The notes under the pieces were generated by a model. The model was not told where the DNA came from. It saw only the letters and a program-made list of their open reading frames with translations, and did not search any database. The position numbers and the translations under genes were made by a program. From Tomocerus qinae (lineage: Eukaryota > Arthropoda > Collembola > Entomobryomorpha > Tomoceridae): a DNA stretch of 64,000 nucleotides. Numbering within the stretch: the first letter of the stretch is position 1; every line of letters starts with the position of its first letter. Location: contig CM034546.1 of NCBI GenBank assembly GCA_020055645.1, positions 22,940,001 to 23,004,000 of the forward strand. The letters run 5' to 3'. Of this stretch, positions 43,132 to 54,850 are shown piece after piece.

Positions 43132-45639
43132 TTAAGTACATGTGATTCCTGCATCGATAATAACGGCAGATCCAGTGACCATTCCAGCAAAAGGGCTTAG
43201 GAGGAAACAAATAAGTTCAGCAATTTCTAATGGTTCGATGTACCGTTTAAATGCCGCCCTGTCAGTAACAGATGAAGCAGCATCTGCGGGAATATCGCCT
43301 ATCAACAGCCGAGTGTTTACAGGTCCAGGACAGATACAATTGACACGGATGTTGTGTTGACCCAGTTCAACAGCCATATTCTTCGTCAATGCAGTCACTG
43401 CTGCTTTTGTTGCACAATAAATCCCCATGCCAGGGCAAGCGACTCTATCCCCCTAAGAATCAATCAAAAGGTAAGTTTTATTTTGAGTTGCAGCTTCCCA
43501 TCCAGTAGCTAAGTACTCTCGAGTTTTTGAAACCTGGACGGAAAAAGATGAAGGGCCTCAATTTTGCCAAGTACAACATGAAGCGACGTGAGACGAGAGG
43601 ACTTTTTTTCGTCCAATTATTTCGTGGCTGGTCTATAGATATTCAGTTTCCATTGGTAACACTTTCTGTTGTCTTTTTAACTAAGAACTGGTTAGTTAAA
43701 ATTTCAGAAATATGAGAGTAAAATTTCTCGTTTGCCCCTTCTTAAGTTATAATTTCAAATAGACAACTTGATGTACGCCTGCTGCTTAAGTGTTCGAGGA
43801 ATTATTATTTATTACTGTGCAATCCAAGTTTTACCTAGGTATATTTATTCATAAAAATATTTTCCCATTGGAATGTTATAGTTATAGAATTAGGAAACTC
43901 ACAATAGACGATATGTTGACAATGGAGGCACCTTCCATTTTGGATGCAATCATTCCCTTTGCCACTACTTGACTGATATTCACCATAGCCCGATAGTTGA
44001 CATTAAATTGTCTATAAATAAAAGTAAACAAAAAGAGCATAACCATGAGCCAGATGGTGCGAGGTAAAAAGTACAAGCATTTATTAATTATCCATAATCA
44101 TTGTTTAGTTTAGATTGTGCGTAAAGGTAATAACTTGTGACGCATGAGAATAATTATTTTGCAAATAAGCAAATAAATATTTTGACATTAACATTAAAGC
44201 TCAGATTGTCAAAATATGAATTTAAAAAATCTGACCGGTTAGGAAATATTTGATTTAAGTTTGAGTAAAATGTTGTCAAATTAGTCCTAAAAATTTAAAG
44301 TTTTTAAAAATGAACGAAATATATTTTAAAAGCAAATAAATGATTCAATTTTTTTAATTCAACAAAATATTAAAATTTGATTCAGAATCAACTATTTAAA
44401 TTTTCATATTCCAATTGGGTGTGAAACATAACTACGGTTTTATAAACGTTTAAAATACATTTTCATGTCCTGCTAATAAGTGTAACCATCAACGTATTAG
44501 TAATGGTCATCAGTAAATAAAGGTACAGCAAATAAAGCAACAACCAACTGTTTACTTGTCCAAGGATTCCTTAGTAGTCTCCATGAAAGATTCAAAAATG
44601 ACTATTCCAGCATTGTTAACTAAATGATCCATGCTGCCAAAAGATTCAATAACGCTTCGGGTTGCATCCCAATCACTCAAATCGACGACAGCGTAAGTGA
44701 GATTCGGGAATTCGGTCTTCAGCTTTTTAAGAGCTTCTTCGTCTTTGTCCACAGTAAAAACTACCGCGTTGCCATCGTAGAACTTTTTGACCAAAGCCCG
44801 CCCAATTCCTTCAGAAAAATCAAAATTTGATTACTGCTTGTACCAAACAAAACTGATCGGAGATGTTTATCTACCGGTAGTTAACTTTTTAATTTTTAAT
44901 CTCGCAATCACTCGTTTTGAAAACGCTTTCTCAGTAACAGTGCTTCTTGAGTTATTACCCTATTCAGCTAAACTTTCCAGCTCATTTTTAATCTCATTAA
45001 TTTATCTTTTGTTTTGGGCTGGCGAAGCAGTGAGCTCTGAAGGAATCGTGACTGGAGAAGAATAGGCCACCTAATTAGCTTGGTGGGTGGTCTATTGATT
45101 CTCAATCACGATTTCTTCCCAGCTCACTGCTTCGCCAGCAAAGAACAAAAGATAAATTAATGGGATTAAAAATGAGCTGGAAAAGTTAGCTGAATATGTT
45201 AATAAGATTTATTTAAGTTAAACTTCATGACTTTAAAGTTCAAGTAGTAATGAAATTCATGTAGTCCACTTCAGTCCCCTTAGTCATTTTAAACTTTCAA
45301 ATTTTTTCGTATTGAAAATTGAACGGGAGCTTTAAAAATTGTCGAATGTTAGGATCAGTATATTTTGGGAACTAGCTTTAAGTGAGCGTTTGAGTATAGT
45401 ATACAATACACTATGATGCAGAGTTTTGAGCCACAACTCAATTATTGAAATTTAGTTATAAAATGTTTTGATATTTGGCTTTCCAAAATATTATTTTTAA
45501 CCCACTGCAATATTTTTTAATCAAATTGCTGAATCTTTCTTAACAAAAAAGTCTAAATATAATAATTGTTAAATAGGTTACCTCCTCCACCTCCTGTGAT
45601 AAGAATACGTTTTCCTGCAAAATTAGTGTTTACTGACAT
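43132..45639 (-). CDS. short-chain dehydrogenase/reductase, DCXR-like, copy C (intact)
   Basis: Classical SDR of 246 aa in four exons: 45582-45639, 44556-44808, 43903-44011 and 43132-43452 (741 nt in total, all with GT-AG junctions and matching phases). Exon 1-2 gives the Rossmann coenzyme motif ITGGGGGIGR across the junction. Exon 2 ends with DHLVNNAG (the NNAG motif). Exon 3 ends with INISSI-type sequence bearing the catalytic Ser region (IVNISSI). Exon 4 starts with GDRVACPG and holds YCATK (the YxxxK pair) and the PGPVNT block, ending ITCT. The closest pattern I know is L-xylulose/dicarbonyl reductase (AKGMIAS and the MAVELG-IRVN blocks), a cytosolic NADP(H) enzyme; substrate is not proven. 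Intron 1 contains a foldback MITE. It is the only complete copy of a tandem family. Confidence 0.9.
44959..45197. mobile_element. foldback MITE in intron 1 of SDR copy C
   Basis: The two arms, meeting near 45080, are nearly perfect inverted repeats: CTATTCAGCTAAACTTTCCA at the left and its complement at the right, then AGCTCATTTTTAATC, GATAAATTAATG and GGCGAAGCAGTGAGCT. Flanks GTTATTAC and GTTAATAA agree at 6 of 8 bases. Copy D lacks the element at the same intron position (near 55110), which supports an insertion after duplication. Confidence 0.78.
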
Positions 45640-46616
45640 AATGTGATAGCAAACAGTATTTTCAACCCGAATGAAACTTTAATGAGCAATAAACTTGAAA
45701 AAACCCCTAATATGAAATAAAGTATTTGTACACAGCTTTACTTCTTACTGGTCATTTGCTAAATGACCATCAAATGTCAATTAATCTCTCTGGTATTGAA
45801 CAAGATACAACAATGTTAGTTTATCTTCTCTTTAAGGCCGCAGCCAAAAAAATGTTATTTTCTCGAGAAGCACGAAATGTTTAGTGATTTATTACGGTTG
45901 TTAACAAAAAAGTCTTTAGTTTCCTAGATTTTTAAGAGAGGAAGATTACCCACTGCCCTACTCGCTCCGGCCTTGCATTTCTTACGCAACTTCCCAACTC
46001 AAATTAGATAAGCATCGCATGTCAACTCCGTATTAATATTTATTTGCCTCATAGTTGCATACGGGGCATAGTAAAAGTCAAGTCGAACAGGTTTCAGTAG
46101 TTAGAAAAAGTTGTAAAGGACATCCAAAAGCGTTACAGATTTATATGTGCATATTTTGCTTGCAATAATTCATTGTTAATGGGTGCGAGCTAAGTAGTTT
46201 GTCAGTTCAGTTTGATAAAAAATGACTTTTTTACTACTAGATTTAACTAAAAGTAAATGTTGCACCAATATTCTACATATTTTTATTTAAGTAGGTACCT
46301 GAATGCTTAAACGAAGGAGGAGAGAGGACGAATTCCAGTTATCAACAGTGTCTGTTCTTTTAACTAAGAACTTATTTTCAGTTCTGAACTTGAACTGTTT
46401 CAGTTTTGTACATTGCTAATATAATATCATCCTCTGTTTCAGATTCAGAAAATCCAAAAGTGCAGCCGCCTAGTGATATGAACTGTACCAAAAGGCATCC
46501 AAGTCTTCATTAATTGGGGAACTTTGATGAATATTACTTAACATAAATAATCACTAAAATAACACAAGAAGAAATTAGCTTTTTTCTGGCTGCGCAGCAT
46601 TGTGGATGCAGGATAG
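45640..46616. other. upstream flank of SDR copy C, duplicated in unit D
   Basis: Aligns to 55580-56560 (shared TTTGTACACAG, ATTATTCTCGAGAAGCACGA-like block, GGAAGATTACCCA, TACGGGGCATAGTAAAA). The promoter should lie here, but no specific element was recognised. Confidence 0.6.
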
Positions 46617-47313
46617 CATAGATGTAAATTGTAGATAAGCATCCCATCCACTACAAAAGATGGGAAATCCGACCCCATCCCATCCATGCCATCACCAAAC
46701 ACCCATAAGAAAATATCACTATCTCATCCAGCCCATCACCAACATCCAAACAATTTAAACATCCCATCCGACCCATCATAACATCCAGATGGGGATTGTA
46801 TATTGGTTTTCATCCATAGCCCACCGAACATAATCGATATCAAAGCTTAGAAGCTTAAAGGATACTTTCGTAATATGTATCCACGTAGAAGTTGCTTAGT
46901 TCAAGCATTTATTTGTATTTATGTGAAGGCAAATTAGAAAAATAACATGCCATTTCTTGCGGCCGGTTATTTCAAACCCTTTATTCTAAAAATAAGCTTC
47001 TTGGAAAATATAGTCGCATTTTGTATGCCTAAAGCACATGTGGTCCACTCCAAAGGATGGGAAAACCAAACCCCATCATACCAACATCAAAAACATTAAA
47101 AACATCTCATCCAGCCCATCACGACTAACCAAGCTACTGTACCCATCCCATCCATCCCATCACGACCATCCAAACTACTGTACCCATCCCTTCCAGCCCA
47201 TCATCAACATCCAAGAAATTGTCTCCATCCCTTCCAGCCCATCCAAACATCTGGATGGGATGGTGGATGGAATGGGTATGTTGAGTAAAAAGGATGGGAT
47301 GTTTACATCTATG
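46617..47313. mobile_element. hAT-type non-autonomous element, 697 bp
   Basis: Flanked by a perfect 8-bp duplication CAGGATAG (46609-46616 and 47314-47321). Terminal inverted repeats begin CATAGATGTAAA on both ends. Subterminal CATCCCATCC motifs are repeated many times, a usual arrangement for hAT transposase sites. The open frame at 47038-47328 only reads these motifs. The counterpart flank of unit D (about 56535-56590) has no such insert. Confidence 0.85.
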
Positions 47314-47321
47314 CAGGATAG

Positions 47322-47460
47322 TTTGTAGGTTGAAGCTACCACGTTGTAATATATTCTACAAGGTCAATTACATGTGTTTGCTAGATGAGATAGTTATAAT
47401 CCCTGCAAGAGCAGAGAATGTTTGATAAACGCGAGTAATATATTATGTTAACCATCTATA
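47322..47460. other. outer end of SDR unit C duplication
   Basis: Still similar to 56590-56720 of unit D (GAGCAGAGAATGTTTGATAAA / GGGCAGAGAATGTTTGATAAA). Similarity stops at about 47460, the outer border of the duplicated unit. Confidence 0.6.
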
Positions 47461-47870
47461 TTATACAGTTCGGTCAAGAAATTTTTGGACTAATTGCGAG
47501 ACCTCTTCAGTCAATGCTTTTGAGATATTTAATAGTCGCCAGTGTCATTGTTATTGAATATCATCAATTTTTTCATGCGTTTGTACTCATTGAAATTGTA
47601 ATCCTAGGCACTGGTGGCATTTTTATATGGTGCACCATTTTAATGGACGTTAACAAATTCACGTCTACATACAACGACGCTATTAACAGTTTAGACAGAT
47701 ACTCTTCAACGAGCATCGGAAATATTAAATACATCAGCAAGTTCAAAATAGCCTGTAAACATTCAAAGTGGACCAAATTTTGTCTTAAGTATTAGCAGAG
47801 GAGTAGGAAAATTACTATCAATGTCTACTATTGGAAAGGGCGAAGAAATTTTTGATTTCATTTAAATAAA
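47461..47870 (+). pseudogene. multi-pass membrane protein fragment
   Basis: A possible exon after TTATACAG at about 47460. It reads FGQEIFGLIARPLQSMLLRY, then two hydrophobic segments (YLIVASVIVIEYHQFFHAFV and LIEIVILGTGGIFIWCTIL) and a polar region MDVNKFTSTYNDAINSLDRY ending at a stop at 47795. A second frame continues with SRGVGKLLSMSTIGKGEEIF to a stop near 47865, so one frameshift is likely. This overall shape (last membrane helices, polar loop, short SxxR tail) recalls uncharacterised chemoreceptor-like membrane proteins of springtails, but that is only an impression. It is probably a 3' fragment. Confidence 0.4.
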
Positions 47871-48432
47871 TTTTGAATAAAAAATTGTCAATAAAAAAGT
47901 ACGAAAGCCATTTGATCGAGTACAAAGGGCAATACTTTAAGAATGATTTTTATTTAATCAATATTAAATCATAACGAAAATGTCAAATAGGAACTTTGAA
48001 TGATTTTTATAGTTGGTCAAAATTAAATCAACATTTAATTGATTTTTAGGCAATAAAATTGCATTAAAAAGACTAATTCATGATTTCACCAGAGCTTTTG
48101 GTTTTGCCTGGGGTTCTCAATTGCGGGGCTAGTAATGGGCACAAGTAGGCCCGTGCACACGTGTAATTTTAGGTTGTTATACTAGACTAGGCCCTTAGTA
48201 CTCCTATTCAATTTCAAAAGACTTGTACGTCAATATTTGGTTTAATTTCGAAACATTCTTACCCCAAGTGTAGTTCATAATTTTATGTAATATGCCTCGC
48301 GCTTGCGCATTTAGGCTTTCCCTACCAGACATACATAGAGACATAGATAGGTTGGTAAATTTATTGCTTTATCTCAGACTGTTGTTATATATTAGAATAT
48401 TATATCGCAATTATTGAAAAAGTACCAATAAA

Positions 48433-50270
48433 GGTTAAAGTAAGACAGTGGTTGGTTAAAGTAAGACAGTGGTTGCAGAGGTGGAGGTGGAGGAGGGAGG
48501 TGGAGGGGGAGGAGTGAGGTGGAGGGGGAGGAGTGAGGTGGAGGAGTGAGGTGGAGGTGGAGGAGTGAGGTGGAGGATTGAGGTGGAGGAGGTGGAGGAG
48601 TGAAGTGGAGGAGGAGGTGGAGGTGGAGTGAGGCGAGGAGGTGGAGGAGGAGGTAAAAATGTAGAATTTTTTTCTCCTCACCCACTAATCCACTTTTCTC
48701 TCTCTCCTCAGCAAAAATAGAGCGGACAAAACAATAATTATATAAAACTTAGTGTAGTTGCATTAAACTGTAATTATATTAACCTACAGCAAGCCGTAAC
48801 AGAAGCTCGCCTGAGTAAAGGTTACCATGTACACATTTTGGTAGACGAAAAGTACTCACGCGTTGTAACACAAAACCGAGCGTACGGATTTTGATGAAAC
48901 TTTCAGAATTGAGTCTTTATATATGTAGCTACGACACATTAAAATGCAGGCATTGATATTATAAGGATATATGAAAAATGACGTGATCTTTAACTAATAC
49001 AATTATAAGCGAAGCTATATCATTTCAAAAGTCAACATTAAATAAAAATTGATTAATTTTGACTATGAAAATCAACATAGGTTCAAAATTGATTAATGTT
49101 GACTATGAAAATCCAGAGCAATCAAAATTGATTAATGTTGACTATGAAAGTCCAGAGCAGTCAAAATTGTTTAATGTTGACTATGAAAATCCAGAGCAAT
49201 CATAATCGATCAATATTAATTATCAAAATCAATAGAAATTGGAAAATTGCAAGTTTGACTATAAAATTGAATATGATGCGAAATTGATTTATTTCCGTGC
49301 TCTAAAAGTTAATTCCGGTTTCATTTGCCTTATTATGAAATGCTAAATTTGGTACAAGCGAAGTGAAATATTTTATACTATACGTTAGCAATTTATAGGA
49401 AACGCAATTGAACTTTTTATTGCCCTTTTTTCACTTTGACTAATGCTCTAATGAGGATTCAACCTGCTCTAGTAGGGATTCAACATGCCCTAAAAGGGGT
49501 GGACAAACAGACAACCGTAAATTATAATATAGCATAAATATGTAATTTTAAATTTTATGTTTATTTTCATAGTCAACGTTAATCAATTTTGAACTTATGT
49601 TGATTTTCATAGTAAAAATTAATCAATTTTGATTTATGTTGATTTTCATAGTCAAAAATAATCAATTTTGATTTATGTTGATTTTCATAGTCAAAATTAA
49701 TCAATTTTTATTTAATGTTGACTTTTGAAATGATATAGCTTCAGCTTCGCTTTGGTTGCGTTATAATTGTATTAGTTAAAGATCACGTCATTTTTCATAT
49801 ATCCTTATAATATCAATGTCTGCATTTTAATGTGTCGTAGCTACATATATAAAGACTCAATTCTGAAAGTTTCATCAAAATCCGTACGCTCGGTTTAGTG
49901 TTACAACGCGTGAGTACTTTTCGTCTACCAAAATGTGTACATGGTAACCTTTACTCAGGCGAGCTTCTGTTACGGCTTGCTGTAGGTTAATATAATTACA
50001 GTTTAATGCAACTACACTAAGTTTTATATAATTATTGTTTTGTCCGCTCTATTTTTGCTGAGGAGAGAGAGAAAAGTGGATTAGTGGGTGAGGAGAAAAA
50101 ATTCTACATTTACCTCCTCCTCCACCTCTCGCCTCCTCCACCTCAATCCTCCACCTCACTCCTCCACCTCCACCTCACTCCTCCACCTCACTCCTCCCCC
50201 TCCACCTCACTCCTCCCCCTCCACCTCCCTCCTCCACCTCCACCTCTGCAACCACTGTCTTACTTTAACC
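48433..50270. mobile_element. foldback element, 1.84 kb, 8-bp target duplication
   Basis: Starts GGTTAAAGTAAGACAGTGG and ends with its inverse. It is flanked by a perfect 8-bp duplication CCAATAAA (48425-48432 and 50271-50278). The arms are about 800 bp each and very similar; the loop is near 49250-49550. From the ends inward come a GGAGGTGGAGG array (48476-48655, mirrored as CCTCCACCTCC at 50110-50250), a unique part with CAAGCCGTAACAGAAGCTCG, and an A/T-rich array (ATTGATTAATGTTGACTATG). The open frames of Pro/His/Ser-rich text come from the GGAGGT arrays. Superfamily unknown; these are not hAT ends. Confidence 0.85.
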
Positions 50271-50278
50271 CCAATAAA

Positions 50279-50652
50279 ATAACAACTTGTTTTTTATTGG
50301 TGCCTACGTCGGTAAAAATTCTAGCCCGGTACTGGGAGGTCTTCCTGGAAGTTAAATTATGTTATATCGTTGTATCAGGAGTTAGGTTTGTTACCTTGTT
50401 GCAGCCATGATAAAATGGATTGTTACTTTGTCTCAGCCATGATAAAATGGCTTGTTACCTTGTAATATTAAGCAGACGATATCATTGAATTTCTGCCATG
50501 ATCCATCAAATATGTATCTAGAGAACTATCAAAGATGAGTACACTTTGCACACAAGACAGCCCTTAGGTTATAATTTTATCAAACATTATATTTCTAATT
50601 GAATTTGATCACTGGTGGCAGAAATTCAATAGTATAACCTCCAGGAAGACCT
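50279..50652. other. short inverted repeat, no gene
   Basis: GGAGGTCTTCCTGGAAGTTA near 50336 is mirrored by AACCTCCAGGAAGACCTCC near 50637. Between them, the phrase CATGATAAAATGG is repeated twice. Probably another small palindromic element. Confidence 0.5.
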
Positions 50653-52632
50653 CCAGGCATAACCAAAGTTCTGGTGAAATCATGAATTAGTCTAACTAAT
50701 GCAATTTTATTCCCTAAAAATCAATTAAATGTTGATTTAATTTTGACCAACTATAAAAATCATTCAAAGTTCTCATTTGACATTATCGTTATGATTTAAA
50801 TTAATTAAATAAAAATCATTCTAAGTATTGCCCTTTGTACTCGATCTATTGACTTTCGTACTTTCGGCCTTAGAACTATCGGAACTTCTACCTGACAGAT
50901 GAAGACTTGAAACAAAATACTATAACGAAACTGTCTAAACTTTGAGTTTATAGATCCCTAAATAATGCACAATACTATATTTGGACGGATTGTCTTAATC
51001 GTCCTTGAATTACCGTGCTTTTCAGACGGATAGGAAAACATATGCATTCCCATAAAATGCAGCTCCGTTAATTTCAGTAATAACCAACAAGTTATAGGCT
51101 TACAAGAATGTTCAATTTTAATCTTGGGTGATACACAGAATATAATATTTAGAAACATGATATTAATCCATATGGCCCAAGAGCACTTAGCTAAGTACAT
51201 GTAATTGCTGCATCGATAGTAACGGCAGATCCAGTGACCATTCCAGCAAAAGGACTTAGGAGGAAACAAACAAGATCCGCAATTTCTAAAGGTTCGATGT
51301 ACCTTTTAAACACCGCCCTGTCAAAAACTGGTCCAGAAGCATCTGAGGGAATATCCCCGACAAACATCGGAGTATTTACCGGTCCAGGACAGATACAATT
51401 GACACGAATGTAGTGATGACCCAGTTCAACAGCCATATTCTTCGTCAATGCAGTCACTGCTGCTTTTGTGGCGCAATAAATCCCAATGCCAGCGCAGCCG
51501 ACTCTATCCCCCTAAGAATCAATCAAAAAGCAATACATATTATTTTAATTTACAGTTTCACGTCAAATTACTATAGGTAGGTAATCAATTTCCATTAGCA
51601 ACACTTTCTGGTGTTATTATCTTTTCAACTAAGAATTGGTCACATAAAGTTTCAGAAATATGAAACTAAAATTGATGGTTCCCCACTTCTAAAGCTGTAA
51701 TTTCAAATAGACAACCTGATGTATGCCTGCCGCTTGAGTGTCCGTAGAACTATTTATTACTGTGTAATGCAAGTTTTAAAACAACTACTTACCTATATTC
51801 ATTCACAAAAATATTTCACAATGGAATGTTACAGGTTTAGGAAACTTACGATTGACGATATGTTGACAATGGAGGCACCTTCCGTTTTGGATGCGATCAT
51901 TCCCTTTGCTATTACTTGCCCGACATTGACCATAGCCCGATAGTTGACATTAAATTGTCTATAAATAAAGGTTTCAAGCATTAATTTCTGAAATATTGGT
52001 GTATTACCAGGGCTTGGATGTTTATTAAAATAAACACTCATAAATATATAATTTTAAATACTCACCCTAAACAGAATAGTGGAAATATAAAATACATTGT
52101 AGAATTTTAACATATATACTGTAGAAATATAAAATGAAACTTTAAGTTAAACAGATTACTTCTGACTCTCGAAATTTAATTTAAAAATATTATGAACCGA
52201 TAGGAAATTTTTGATTCAAGTTTGAGTAAAAATGTGGCTTGATTAGTCCTAAAAACCTCAAGTTTTTAAAAAACGAACGAAATATATTTTAGAAGCAAAT
52301 AACCAAATTACCTTTGTTAATTTATGAAATTTAAAAATTTTGATTCAGAATTTAAATATATTAATTTCCATGTTCCTGATTCCATATTCCATGATTTTCA
52401 GAAGGTATGAAACGTTAATAAACTTTAATAATGGTAATGGTCATTAGTTATTAAAGCTAAAGAAAGTCAAACAACAACCAACTGTTTACTTGTCCAAGGA
52501 TTCTTTAGTAGTCTCCATGAAAGATTCAAAAATGATTATTCCAGCGTTGTTAACTAAATGATCCATGCTCCCGAAAGATTCAATAACGCTTCGGGTTGCA
52601 TCCCAATCACTCAAATCGACGACAGCGTAAGT

Positions 52633-54850
52633 CAGGGCCGGGGAATTGGGGGGGCGACCGGGGCGACGGCACCGGGCATCCAAGCTGTGAGGGCATCAAA
52701 ACGGACGGAAAAATGTTTTTGCCATTTACAAGATATAATAGTATCCCAAAGTAACTAATAGAAAATGATTTCTCGGAAACAATACAGAGACAGAGACCAC
52801 TAATTGGTTTATTTCCATTGTGTTACTAATCACGTCATCCGATTTTTTTAAACATTGGACATAATTTGATTGTTTCTTTAGATTGGGAAACTATAGTACT
52901 AAACTTCACAGAAATAGTGAGACAGTATCTATAGATTATTTAATATCGTCCCTTAAGGATCCCAAAAGCCTGTATTTACTTTCAGATTGGTACCGGAAAA
53001 AGCCTACATCAATTTTTTGTTTGGTGGACGAATAAGCATAAATCCATTTTTTGTTTGGTGGACGAATAAGCCTAAATCCGTTTTTTGTTTGGTGGACGAA
53101 TAAGCCTAGATCCAATTTTCGTTTGGTGCAGGAAACAGCCTCTCCTCTTACAGCCTTACGTAAAGTTGTTGTGCATTATGCATTTCTATATTGCCGTGTT
53201 CCGTAAATACAGCTCTACTCAATTTTAAAATCGATGTTGACCAATAATTGACACACCATAAGCATCATAAATTTTCTTGTGCATGGGGCAATTATACACC
53301 CTTTTTCTTTAATAAACTAATATTGAAAAACAATAGGTACAAAATATTTTGCATGGAAACTTTCCTTAAAGTTTGGAAATAGTTTCAAAAAATTAAGCTT
53401 TTATAGATCTAGCTTATAATTCTCCAACTAACAACAAAATTTGTAATTTTTAGTTTTTTTTAAACCGTCTCAACTCTAACTGTCTCACTCCAAACCGTCG
53501 CAACCCAAACATTTTAAATCCAAACTGTCTCACTCCAAACCTTCGCAACCCAAACATTTTAAATCCAAACTGTCTCACTCCAAACCGTCGCAACCTACAT
53601 ATTCTAAATCCAAACTGTCTTATCTCAAACATTCCCAATCCAAACCGTCTCAATCCGAATCGTCTCAATCCAAACCGTGTCAGTGTAATCAGTCTCAGTC
53701 TAAACCTTCTGAATCCAAACCGTCTCAGTCTAAACCGTCTGAATCAAAACCGTCTCAGTCTAAACCTTCTGAATCCAAACCGTCTCAGTCTAAACCTTCT
53801 GAATCAAAACCGTCTCAGTCTAAACCTTCTGAATCCAAACCGTCTCAGTCTAAACCTTCTGAATCAAAACCGTCTCAGTCTAAACCTTCTGAATCCAAAC
53901 CGTCTCAGTCTAAACCTTCTGAATCAAAACCGTCTCAGTCTAAACCTTCTGAATCCAAACCGTCTCAGTCTAAACCTTCTGAATCAAAACCGTCTCAGTC
54001 TAAACCTTCTGAATCCAAACCGTCTCAATCCAAATATTCTCTATTCAAACCCAAACAGTCTTTATTTAAAATTTCTCGATTCAAACCGTCTCATCGCAAA
54101 CCTTCTGAATCCAAACCGTCTCAATCTAAACCGCCTCAACCAAAACTTTGTCAATCCAAACCGTCTCAATCAAAACCGCCTCAACCCAAACTTCCTCAAT
54201 CCAAACCGTCTCAATCAAAACCGCCTCAACCCAAACTTCCTCAATCCAAACCGTCTCAATCAAAACCGCCTCAACCCAAAGTTTCTCAATCAAAACCGTC
54301 TACAAACCGCCTCAACCCAAACTTTCTCATCCAAACCGTCTCAACCCTAACCATCTTATCCCAAACAGTCTTAATCCAAAAACGTGTCGACTCAAACCGT
54401 CTCAAACGTCTTAATCAATTTGTCTCCAACCTAGCCACTATCTACTCAAACCGTCTCAGCCCAACCAGTAACTCCCCAAACCGTCTCAACCCAGCTAGTA
54501 TCTACCCAAACCGTCTCAGCCCAAGCAGTATCTCCCCAAACCTTCTCAACCCAACGAGTATCTACGTGAACGGTCTCAAACCAACCACTGTCTCCCCAAA
54601 CCGTATCAACTCAACCAGTATCTACCCAAACCGTGTCAATCTAACTGCCTCATCTTAATCGTCTCAAACTTATAATGTCATTTTTAAATTTGGCATTTTA
54701 TTCCTATTCTATTTTAGTATAATACTTTGTGTCACAAAAATATTTTTGCCCGTTCTACAATTTCAGGAATGACATTAAAGTTAGTAAAAGGGGGCTGGGG
54801 GGCATCAAAATAGCGTTTGCCCGGGCAGCATTGAAACCTCACCGGCCCTG
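52633..54850. mobile_element. hAT-type element with minisatellite core, in SDR exon 2
   Basis: Ends are CAGGGCCGG and its inverse CCGGCCCTG, flanked by a perfect 8-bp duplication GCGTAAGT (52625-52632 and 54851-54858). CAGGG ends with 8-bp duplications are typical of hAT. Further in, both sides share GGGCATCAAAA / TTTTGATGCCC. No transposase frame: the 2218-bp body holds three copies of a 42-bp GTTTGGTGGACGAATAAGC repeat (near 53010-53105), a unique AT-rich part and a 1.2-kb tandem array. It splits exon 2 of SDR copy D. Confidence 0.92.
53460..54660 (+). repeat. minisatellite, 15-bp unit with exact 60-bp higher order
   Basis: Base units are AAACCGTCTCAGTCT and AAACCTTCTGAATCC/A. At 53700-54020 four 15-mers form a 60-bp higher-order unit repeated almost exactly about five times, a sign of recent expansion. 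The flanks are more diverged (AAACCGTCTCAACCC). As 15 is a multiple of three, pentapeptide-like frames (SIQTV SIKTA STQTS) stay open, but they have no start context of a gene. Confidence 0.94.

Larger units (their letters stand above)
47899..50863. repeat. outer inverted repeat around the foldback element
   Basis: Arms 47899-48120 and 50653-50863 are inverted copies of each other (AGTACGAAAG, GATCGAGTACAAAGGGCAAT, AATGATTTTTATTTAAT, ATTTAATTGATTTTTAGG, AATTCATGATTTCACCAGA). They enclose a 2.5-kb region containing the smaller foldback at 48433-50270. Whether this is one larger transposon or an older palindromic duplication is unclear; no target-site duplication was found. Confidence 0.72.

Noticed and set aside
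47038-47328. 96-aa gene rich in Pro, Ser and His
   Set aside because: It reads the CATCCCATCC motif arrays of the hAT-type element at 46617-47313.
48392-50410. Pro/His/Ser/Thr-rich open frames in several frames at both foldback tips
   Set aside because: They are translations of the GGAGGT/ACCTCC arrays; both arms give the same text by symmetry.
53450-54414. Pentapeptide-repeat proteins (SIQTV/SIKTA, and RRFGV/RQFGF on the minus strand)
   Set aside because: A 15-bp repeat stays open by arithmetic. It lies inside a non-autonomous transposon with no promoter or family signature.
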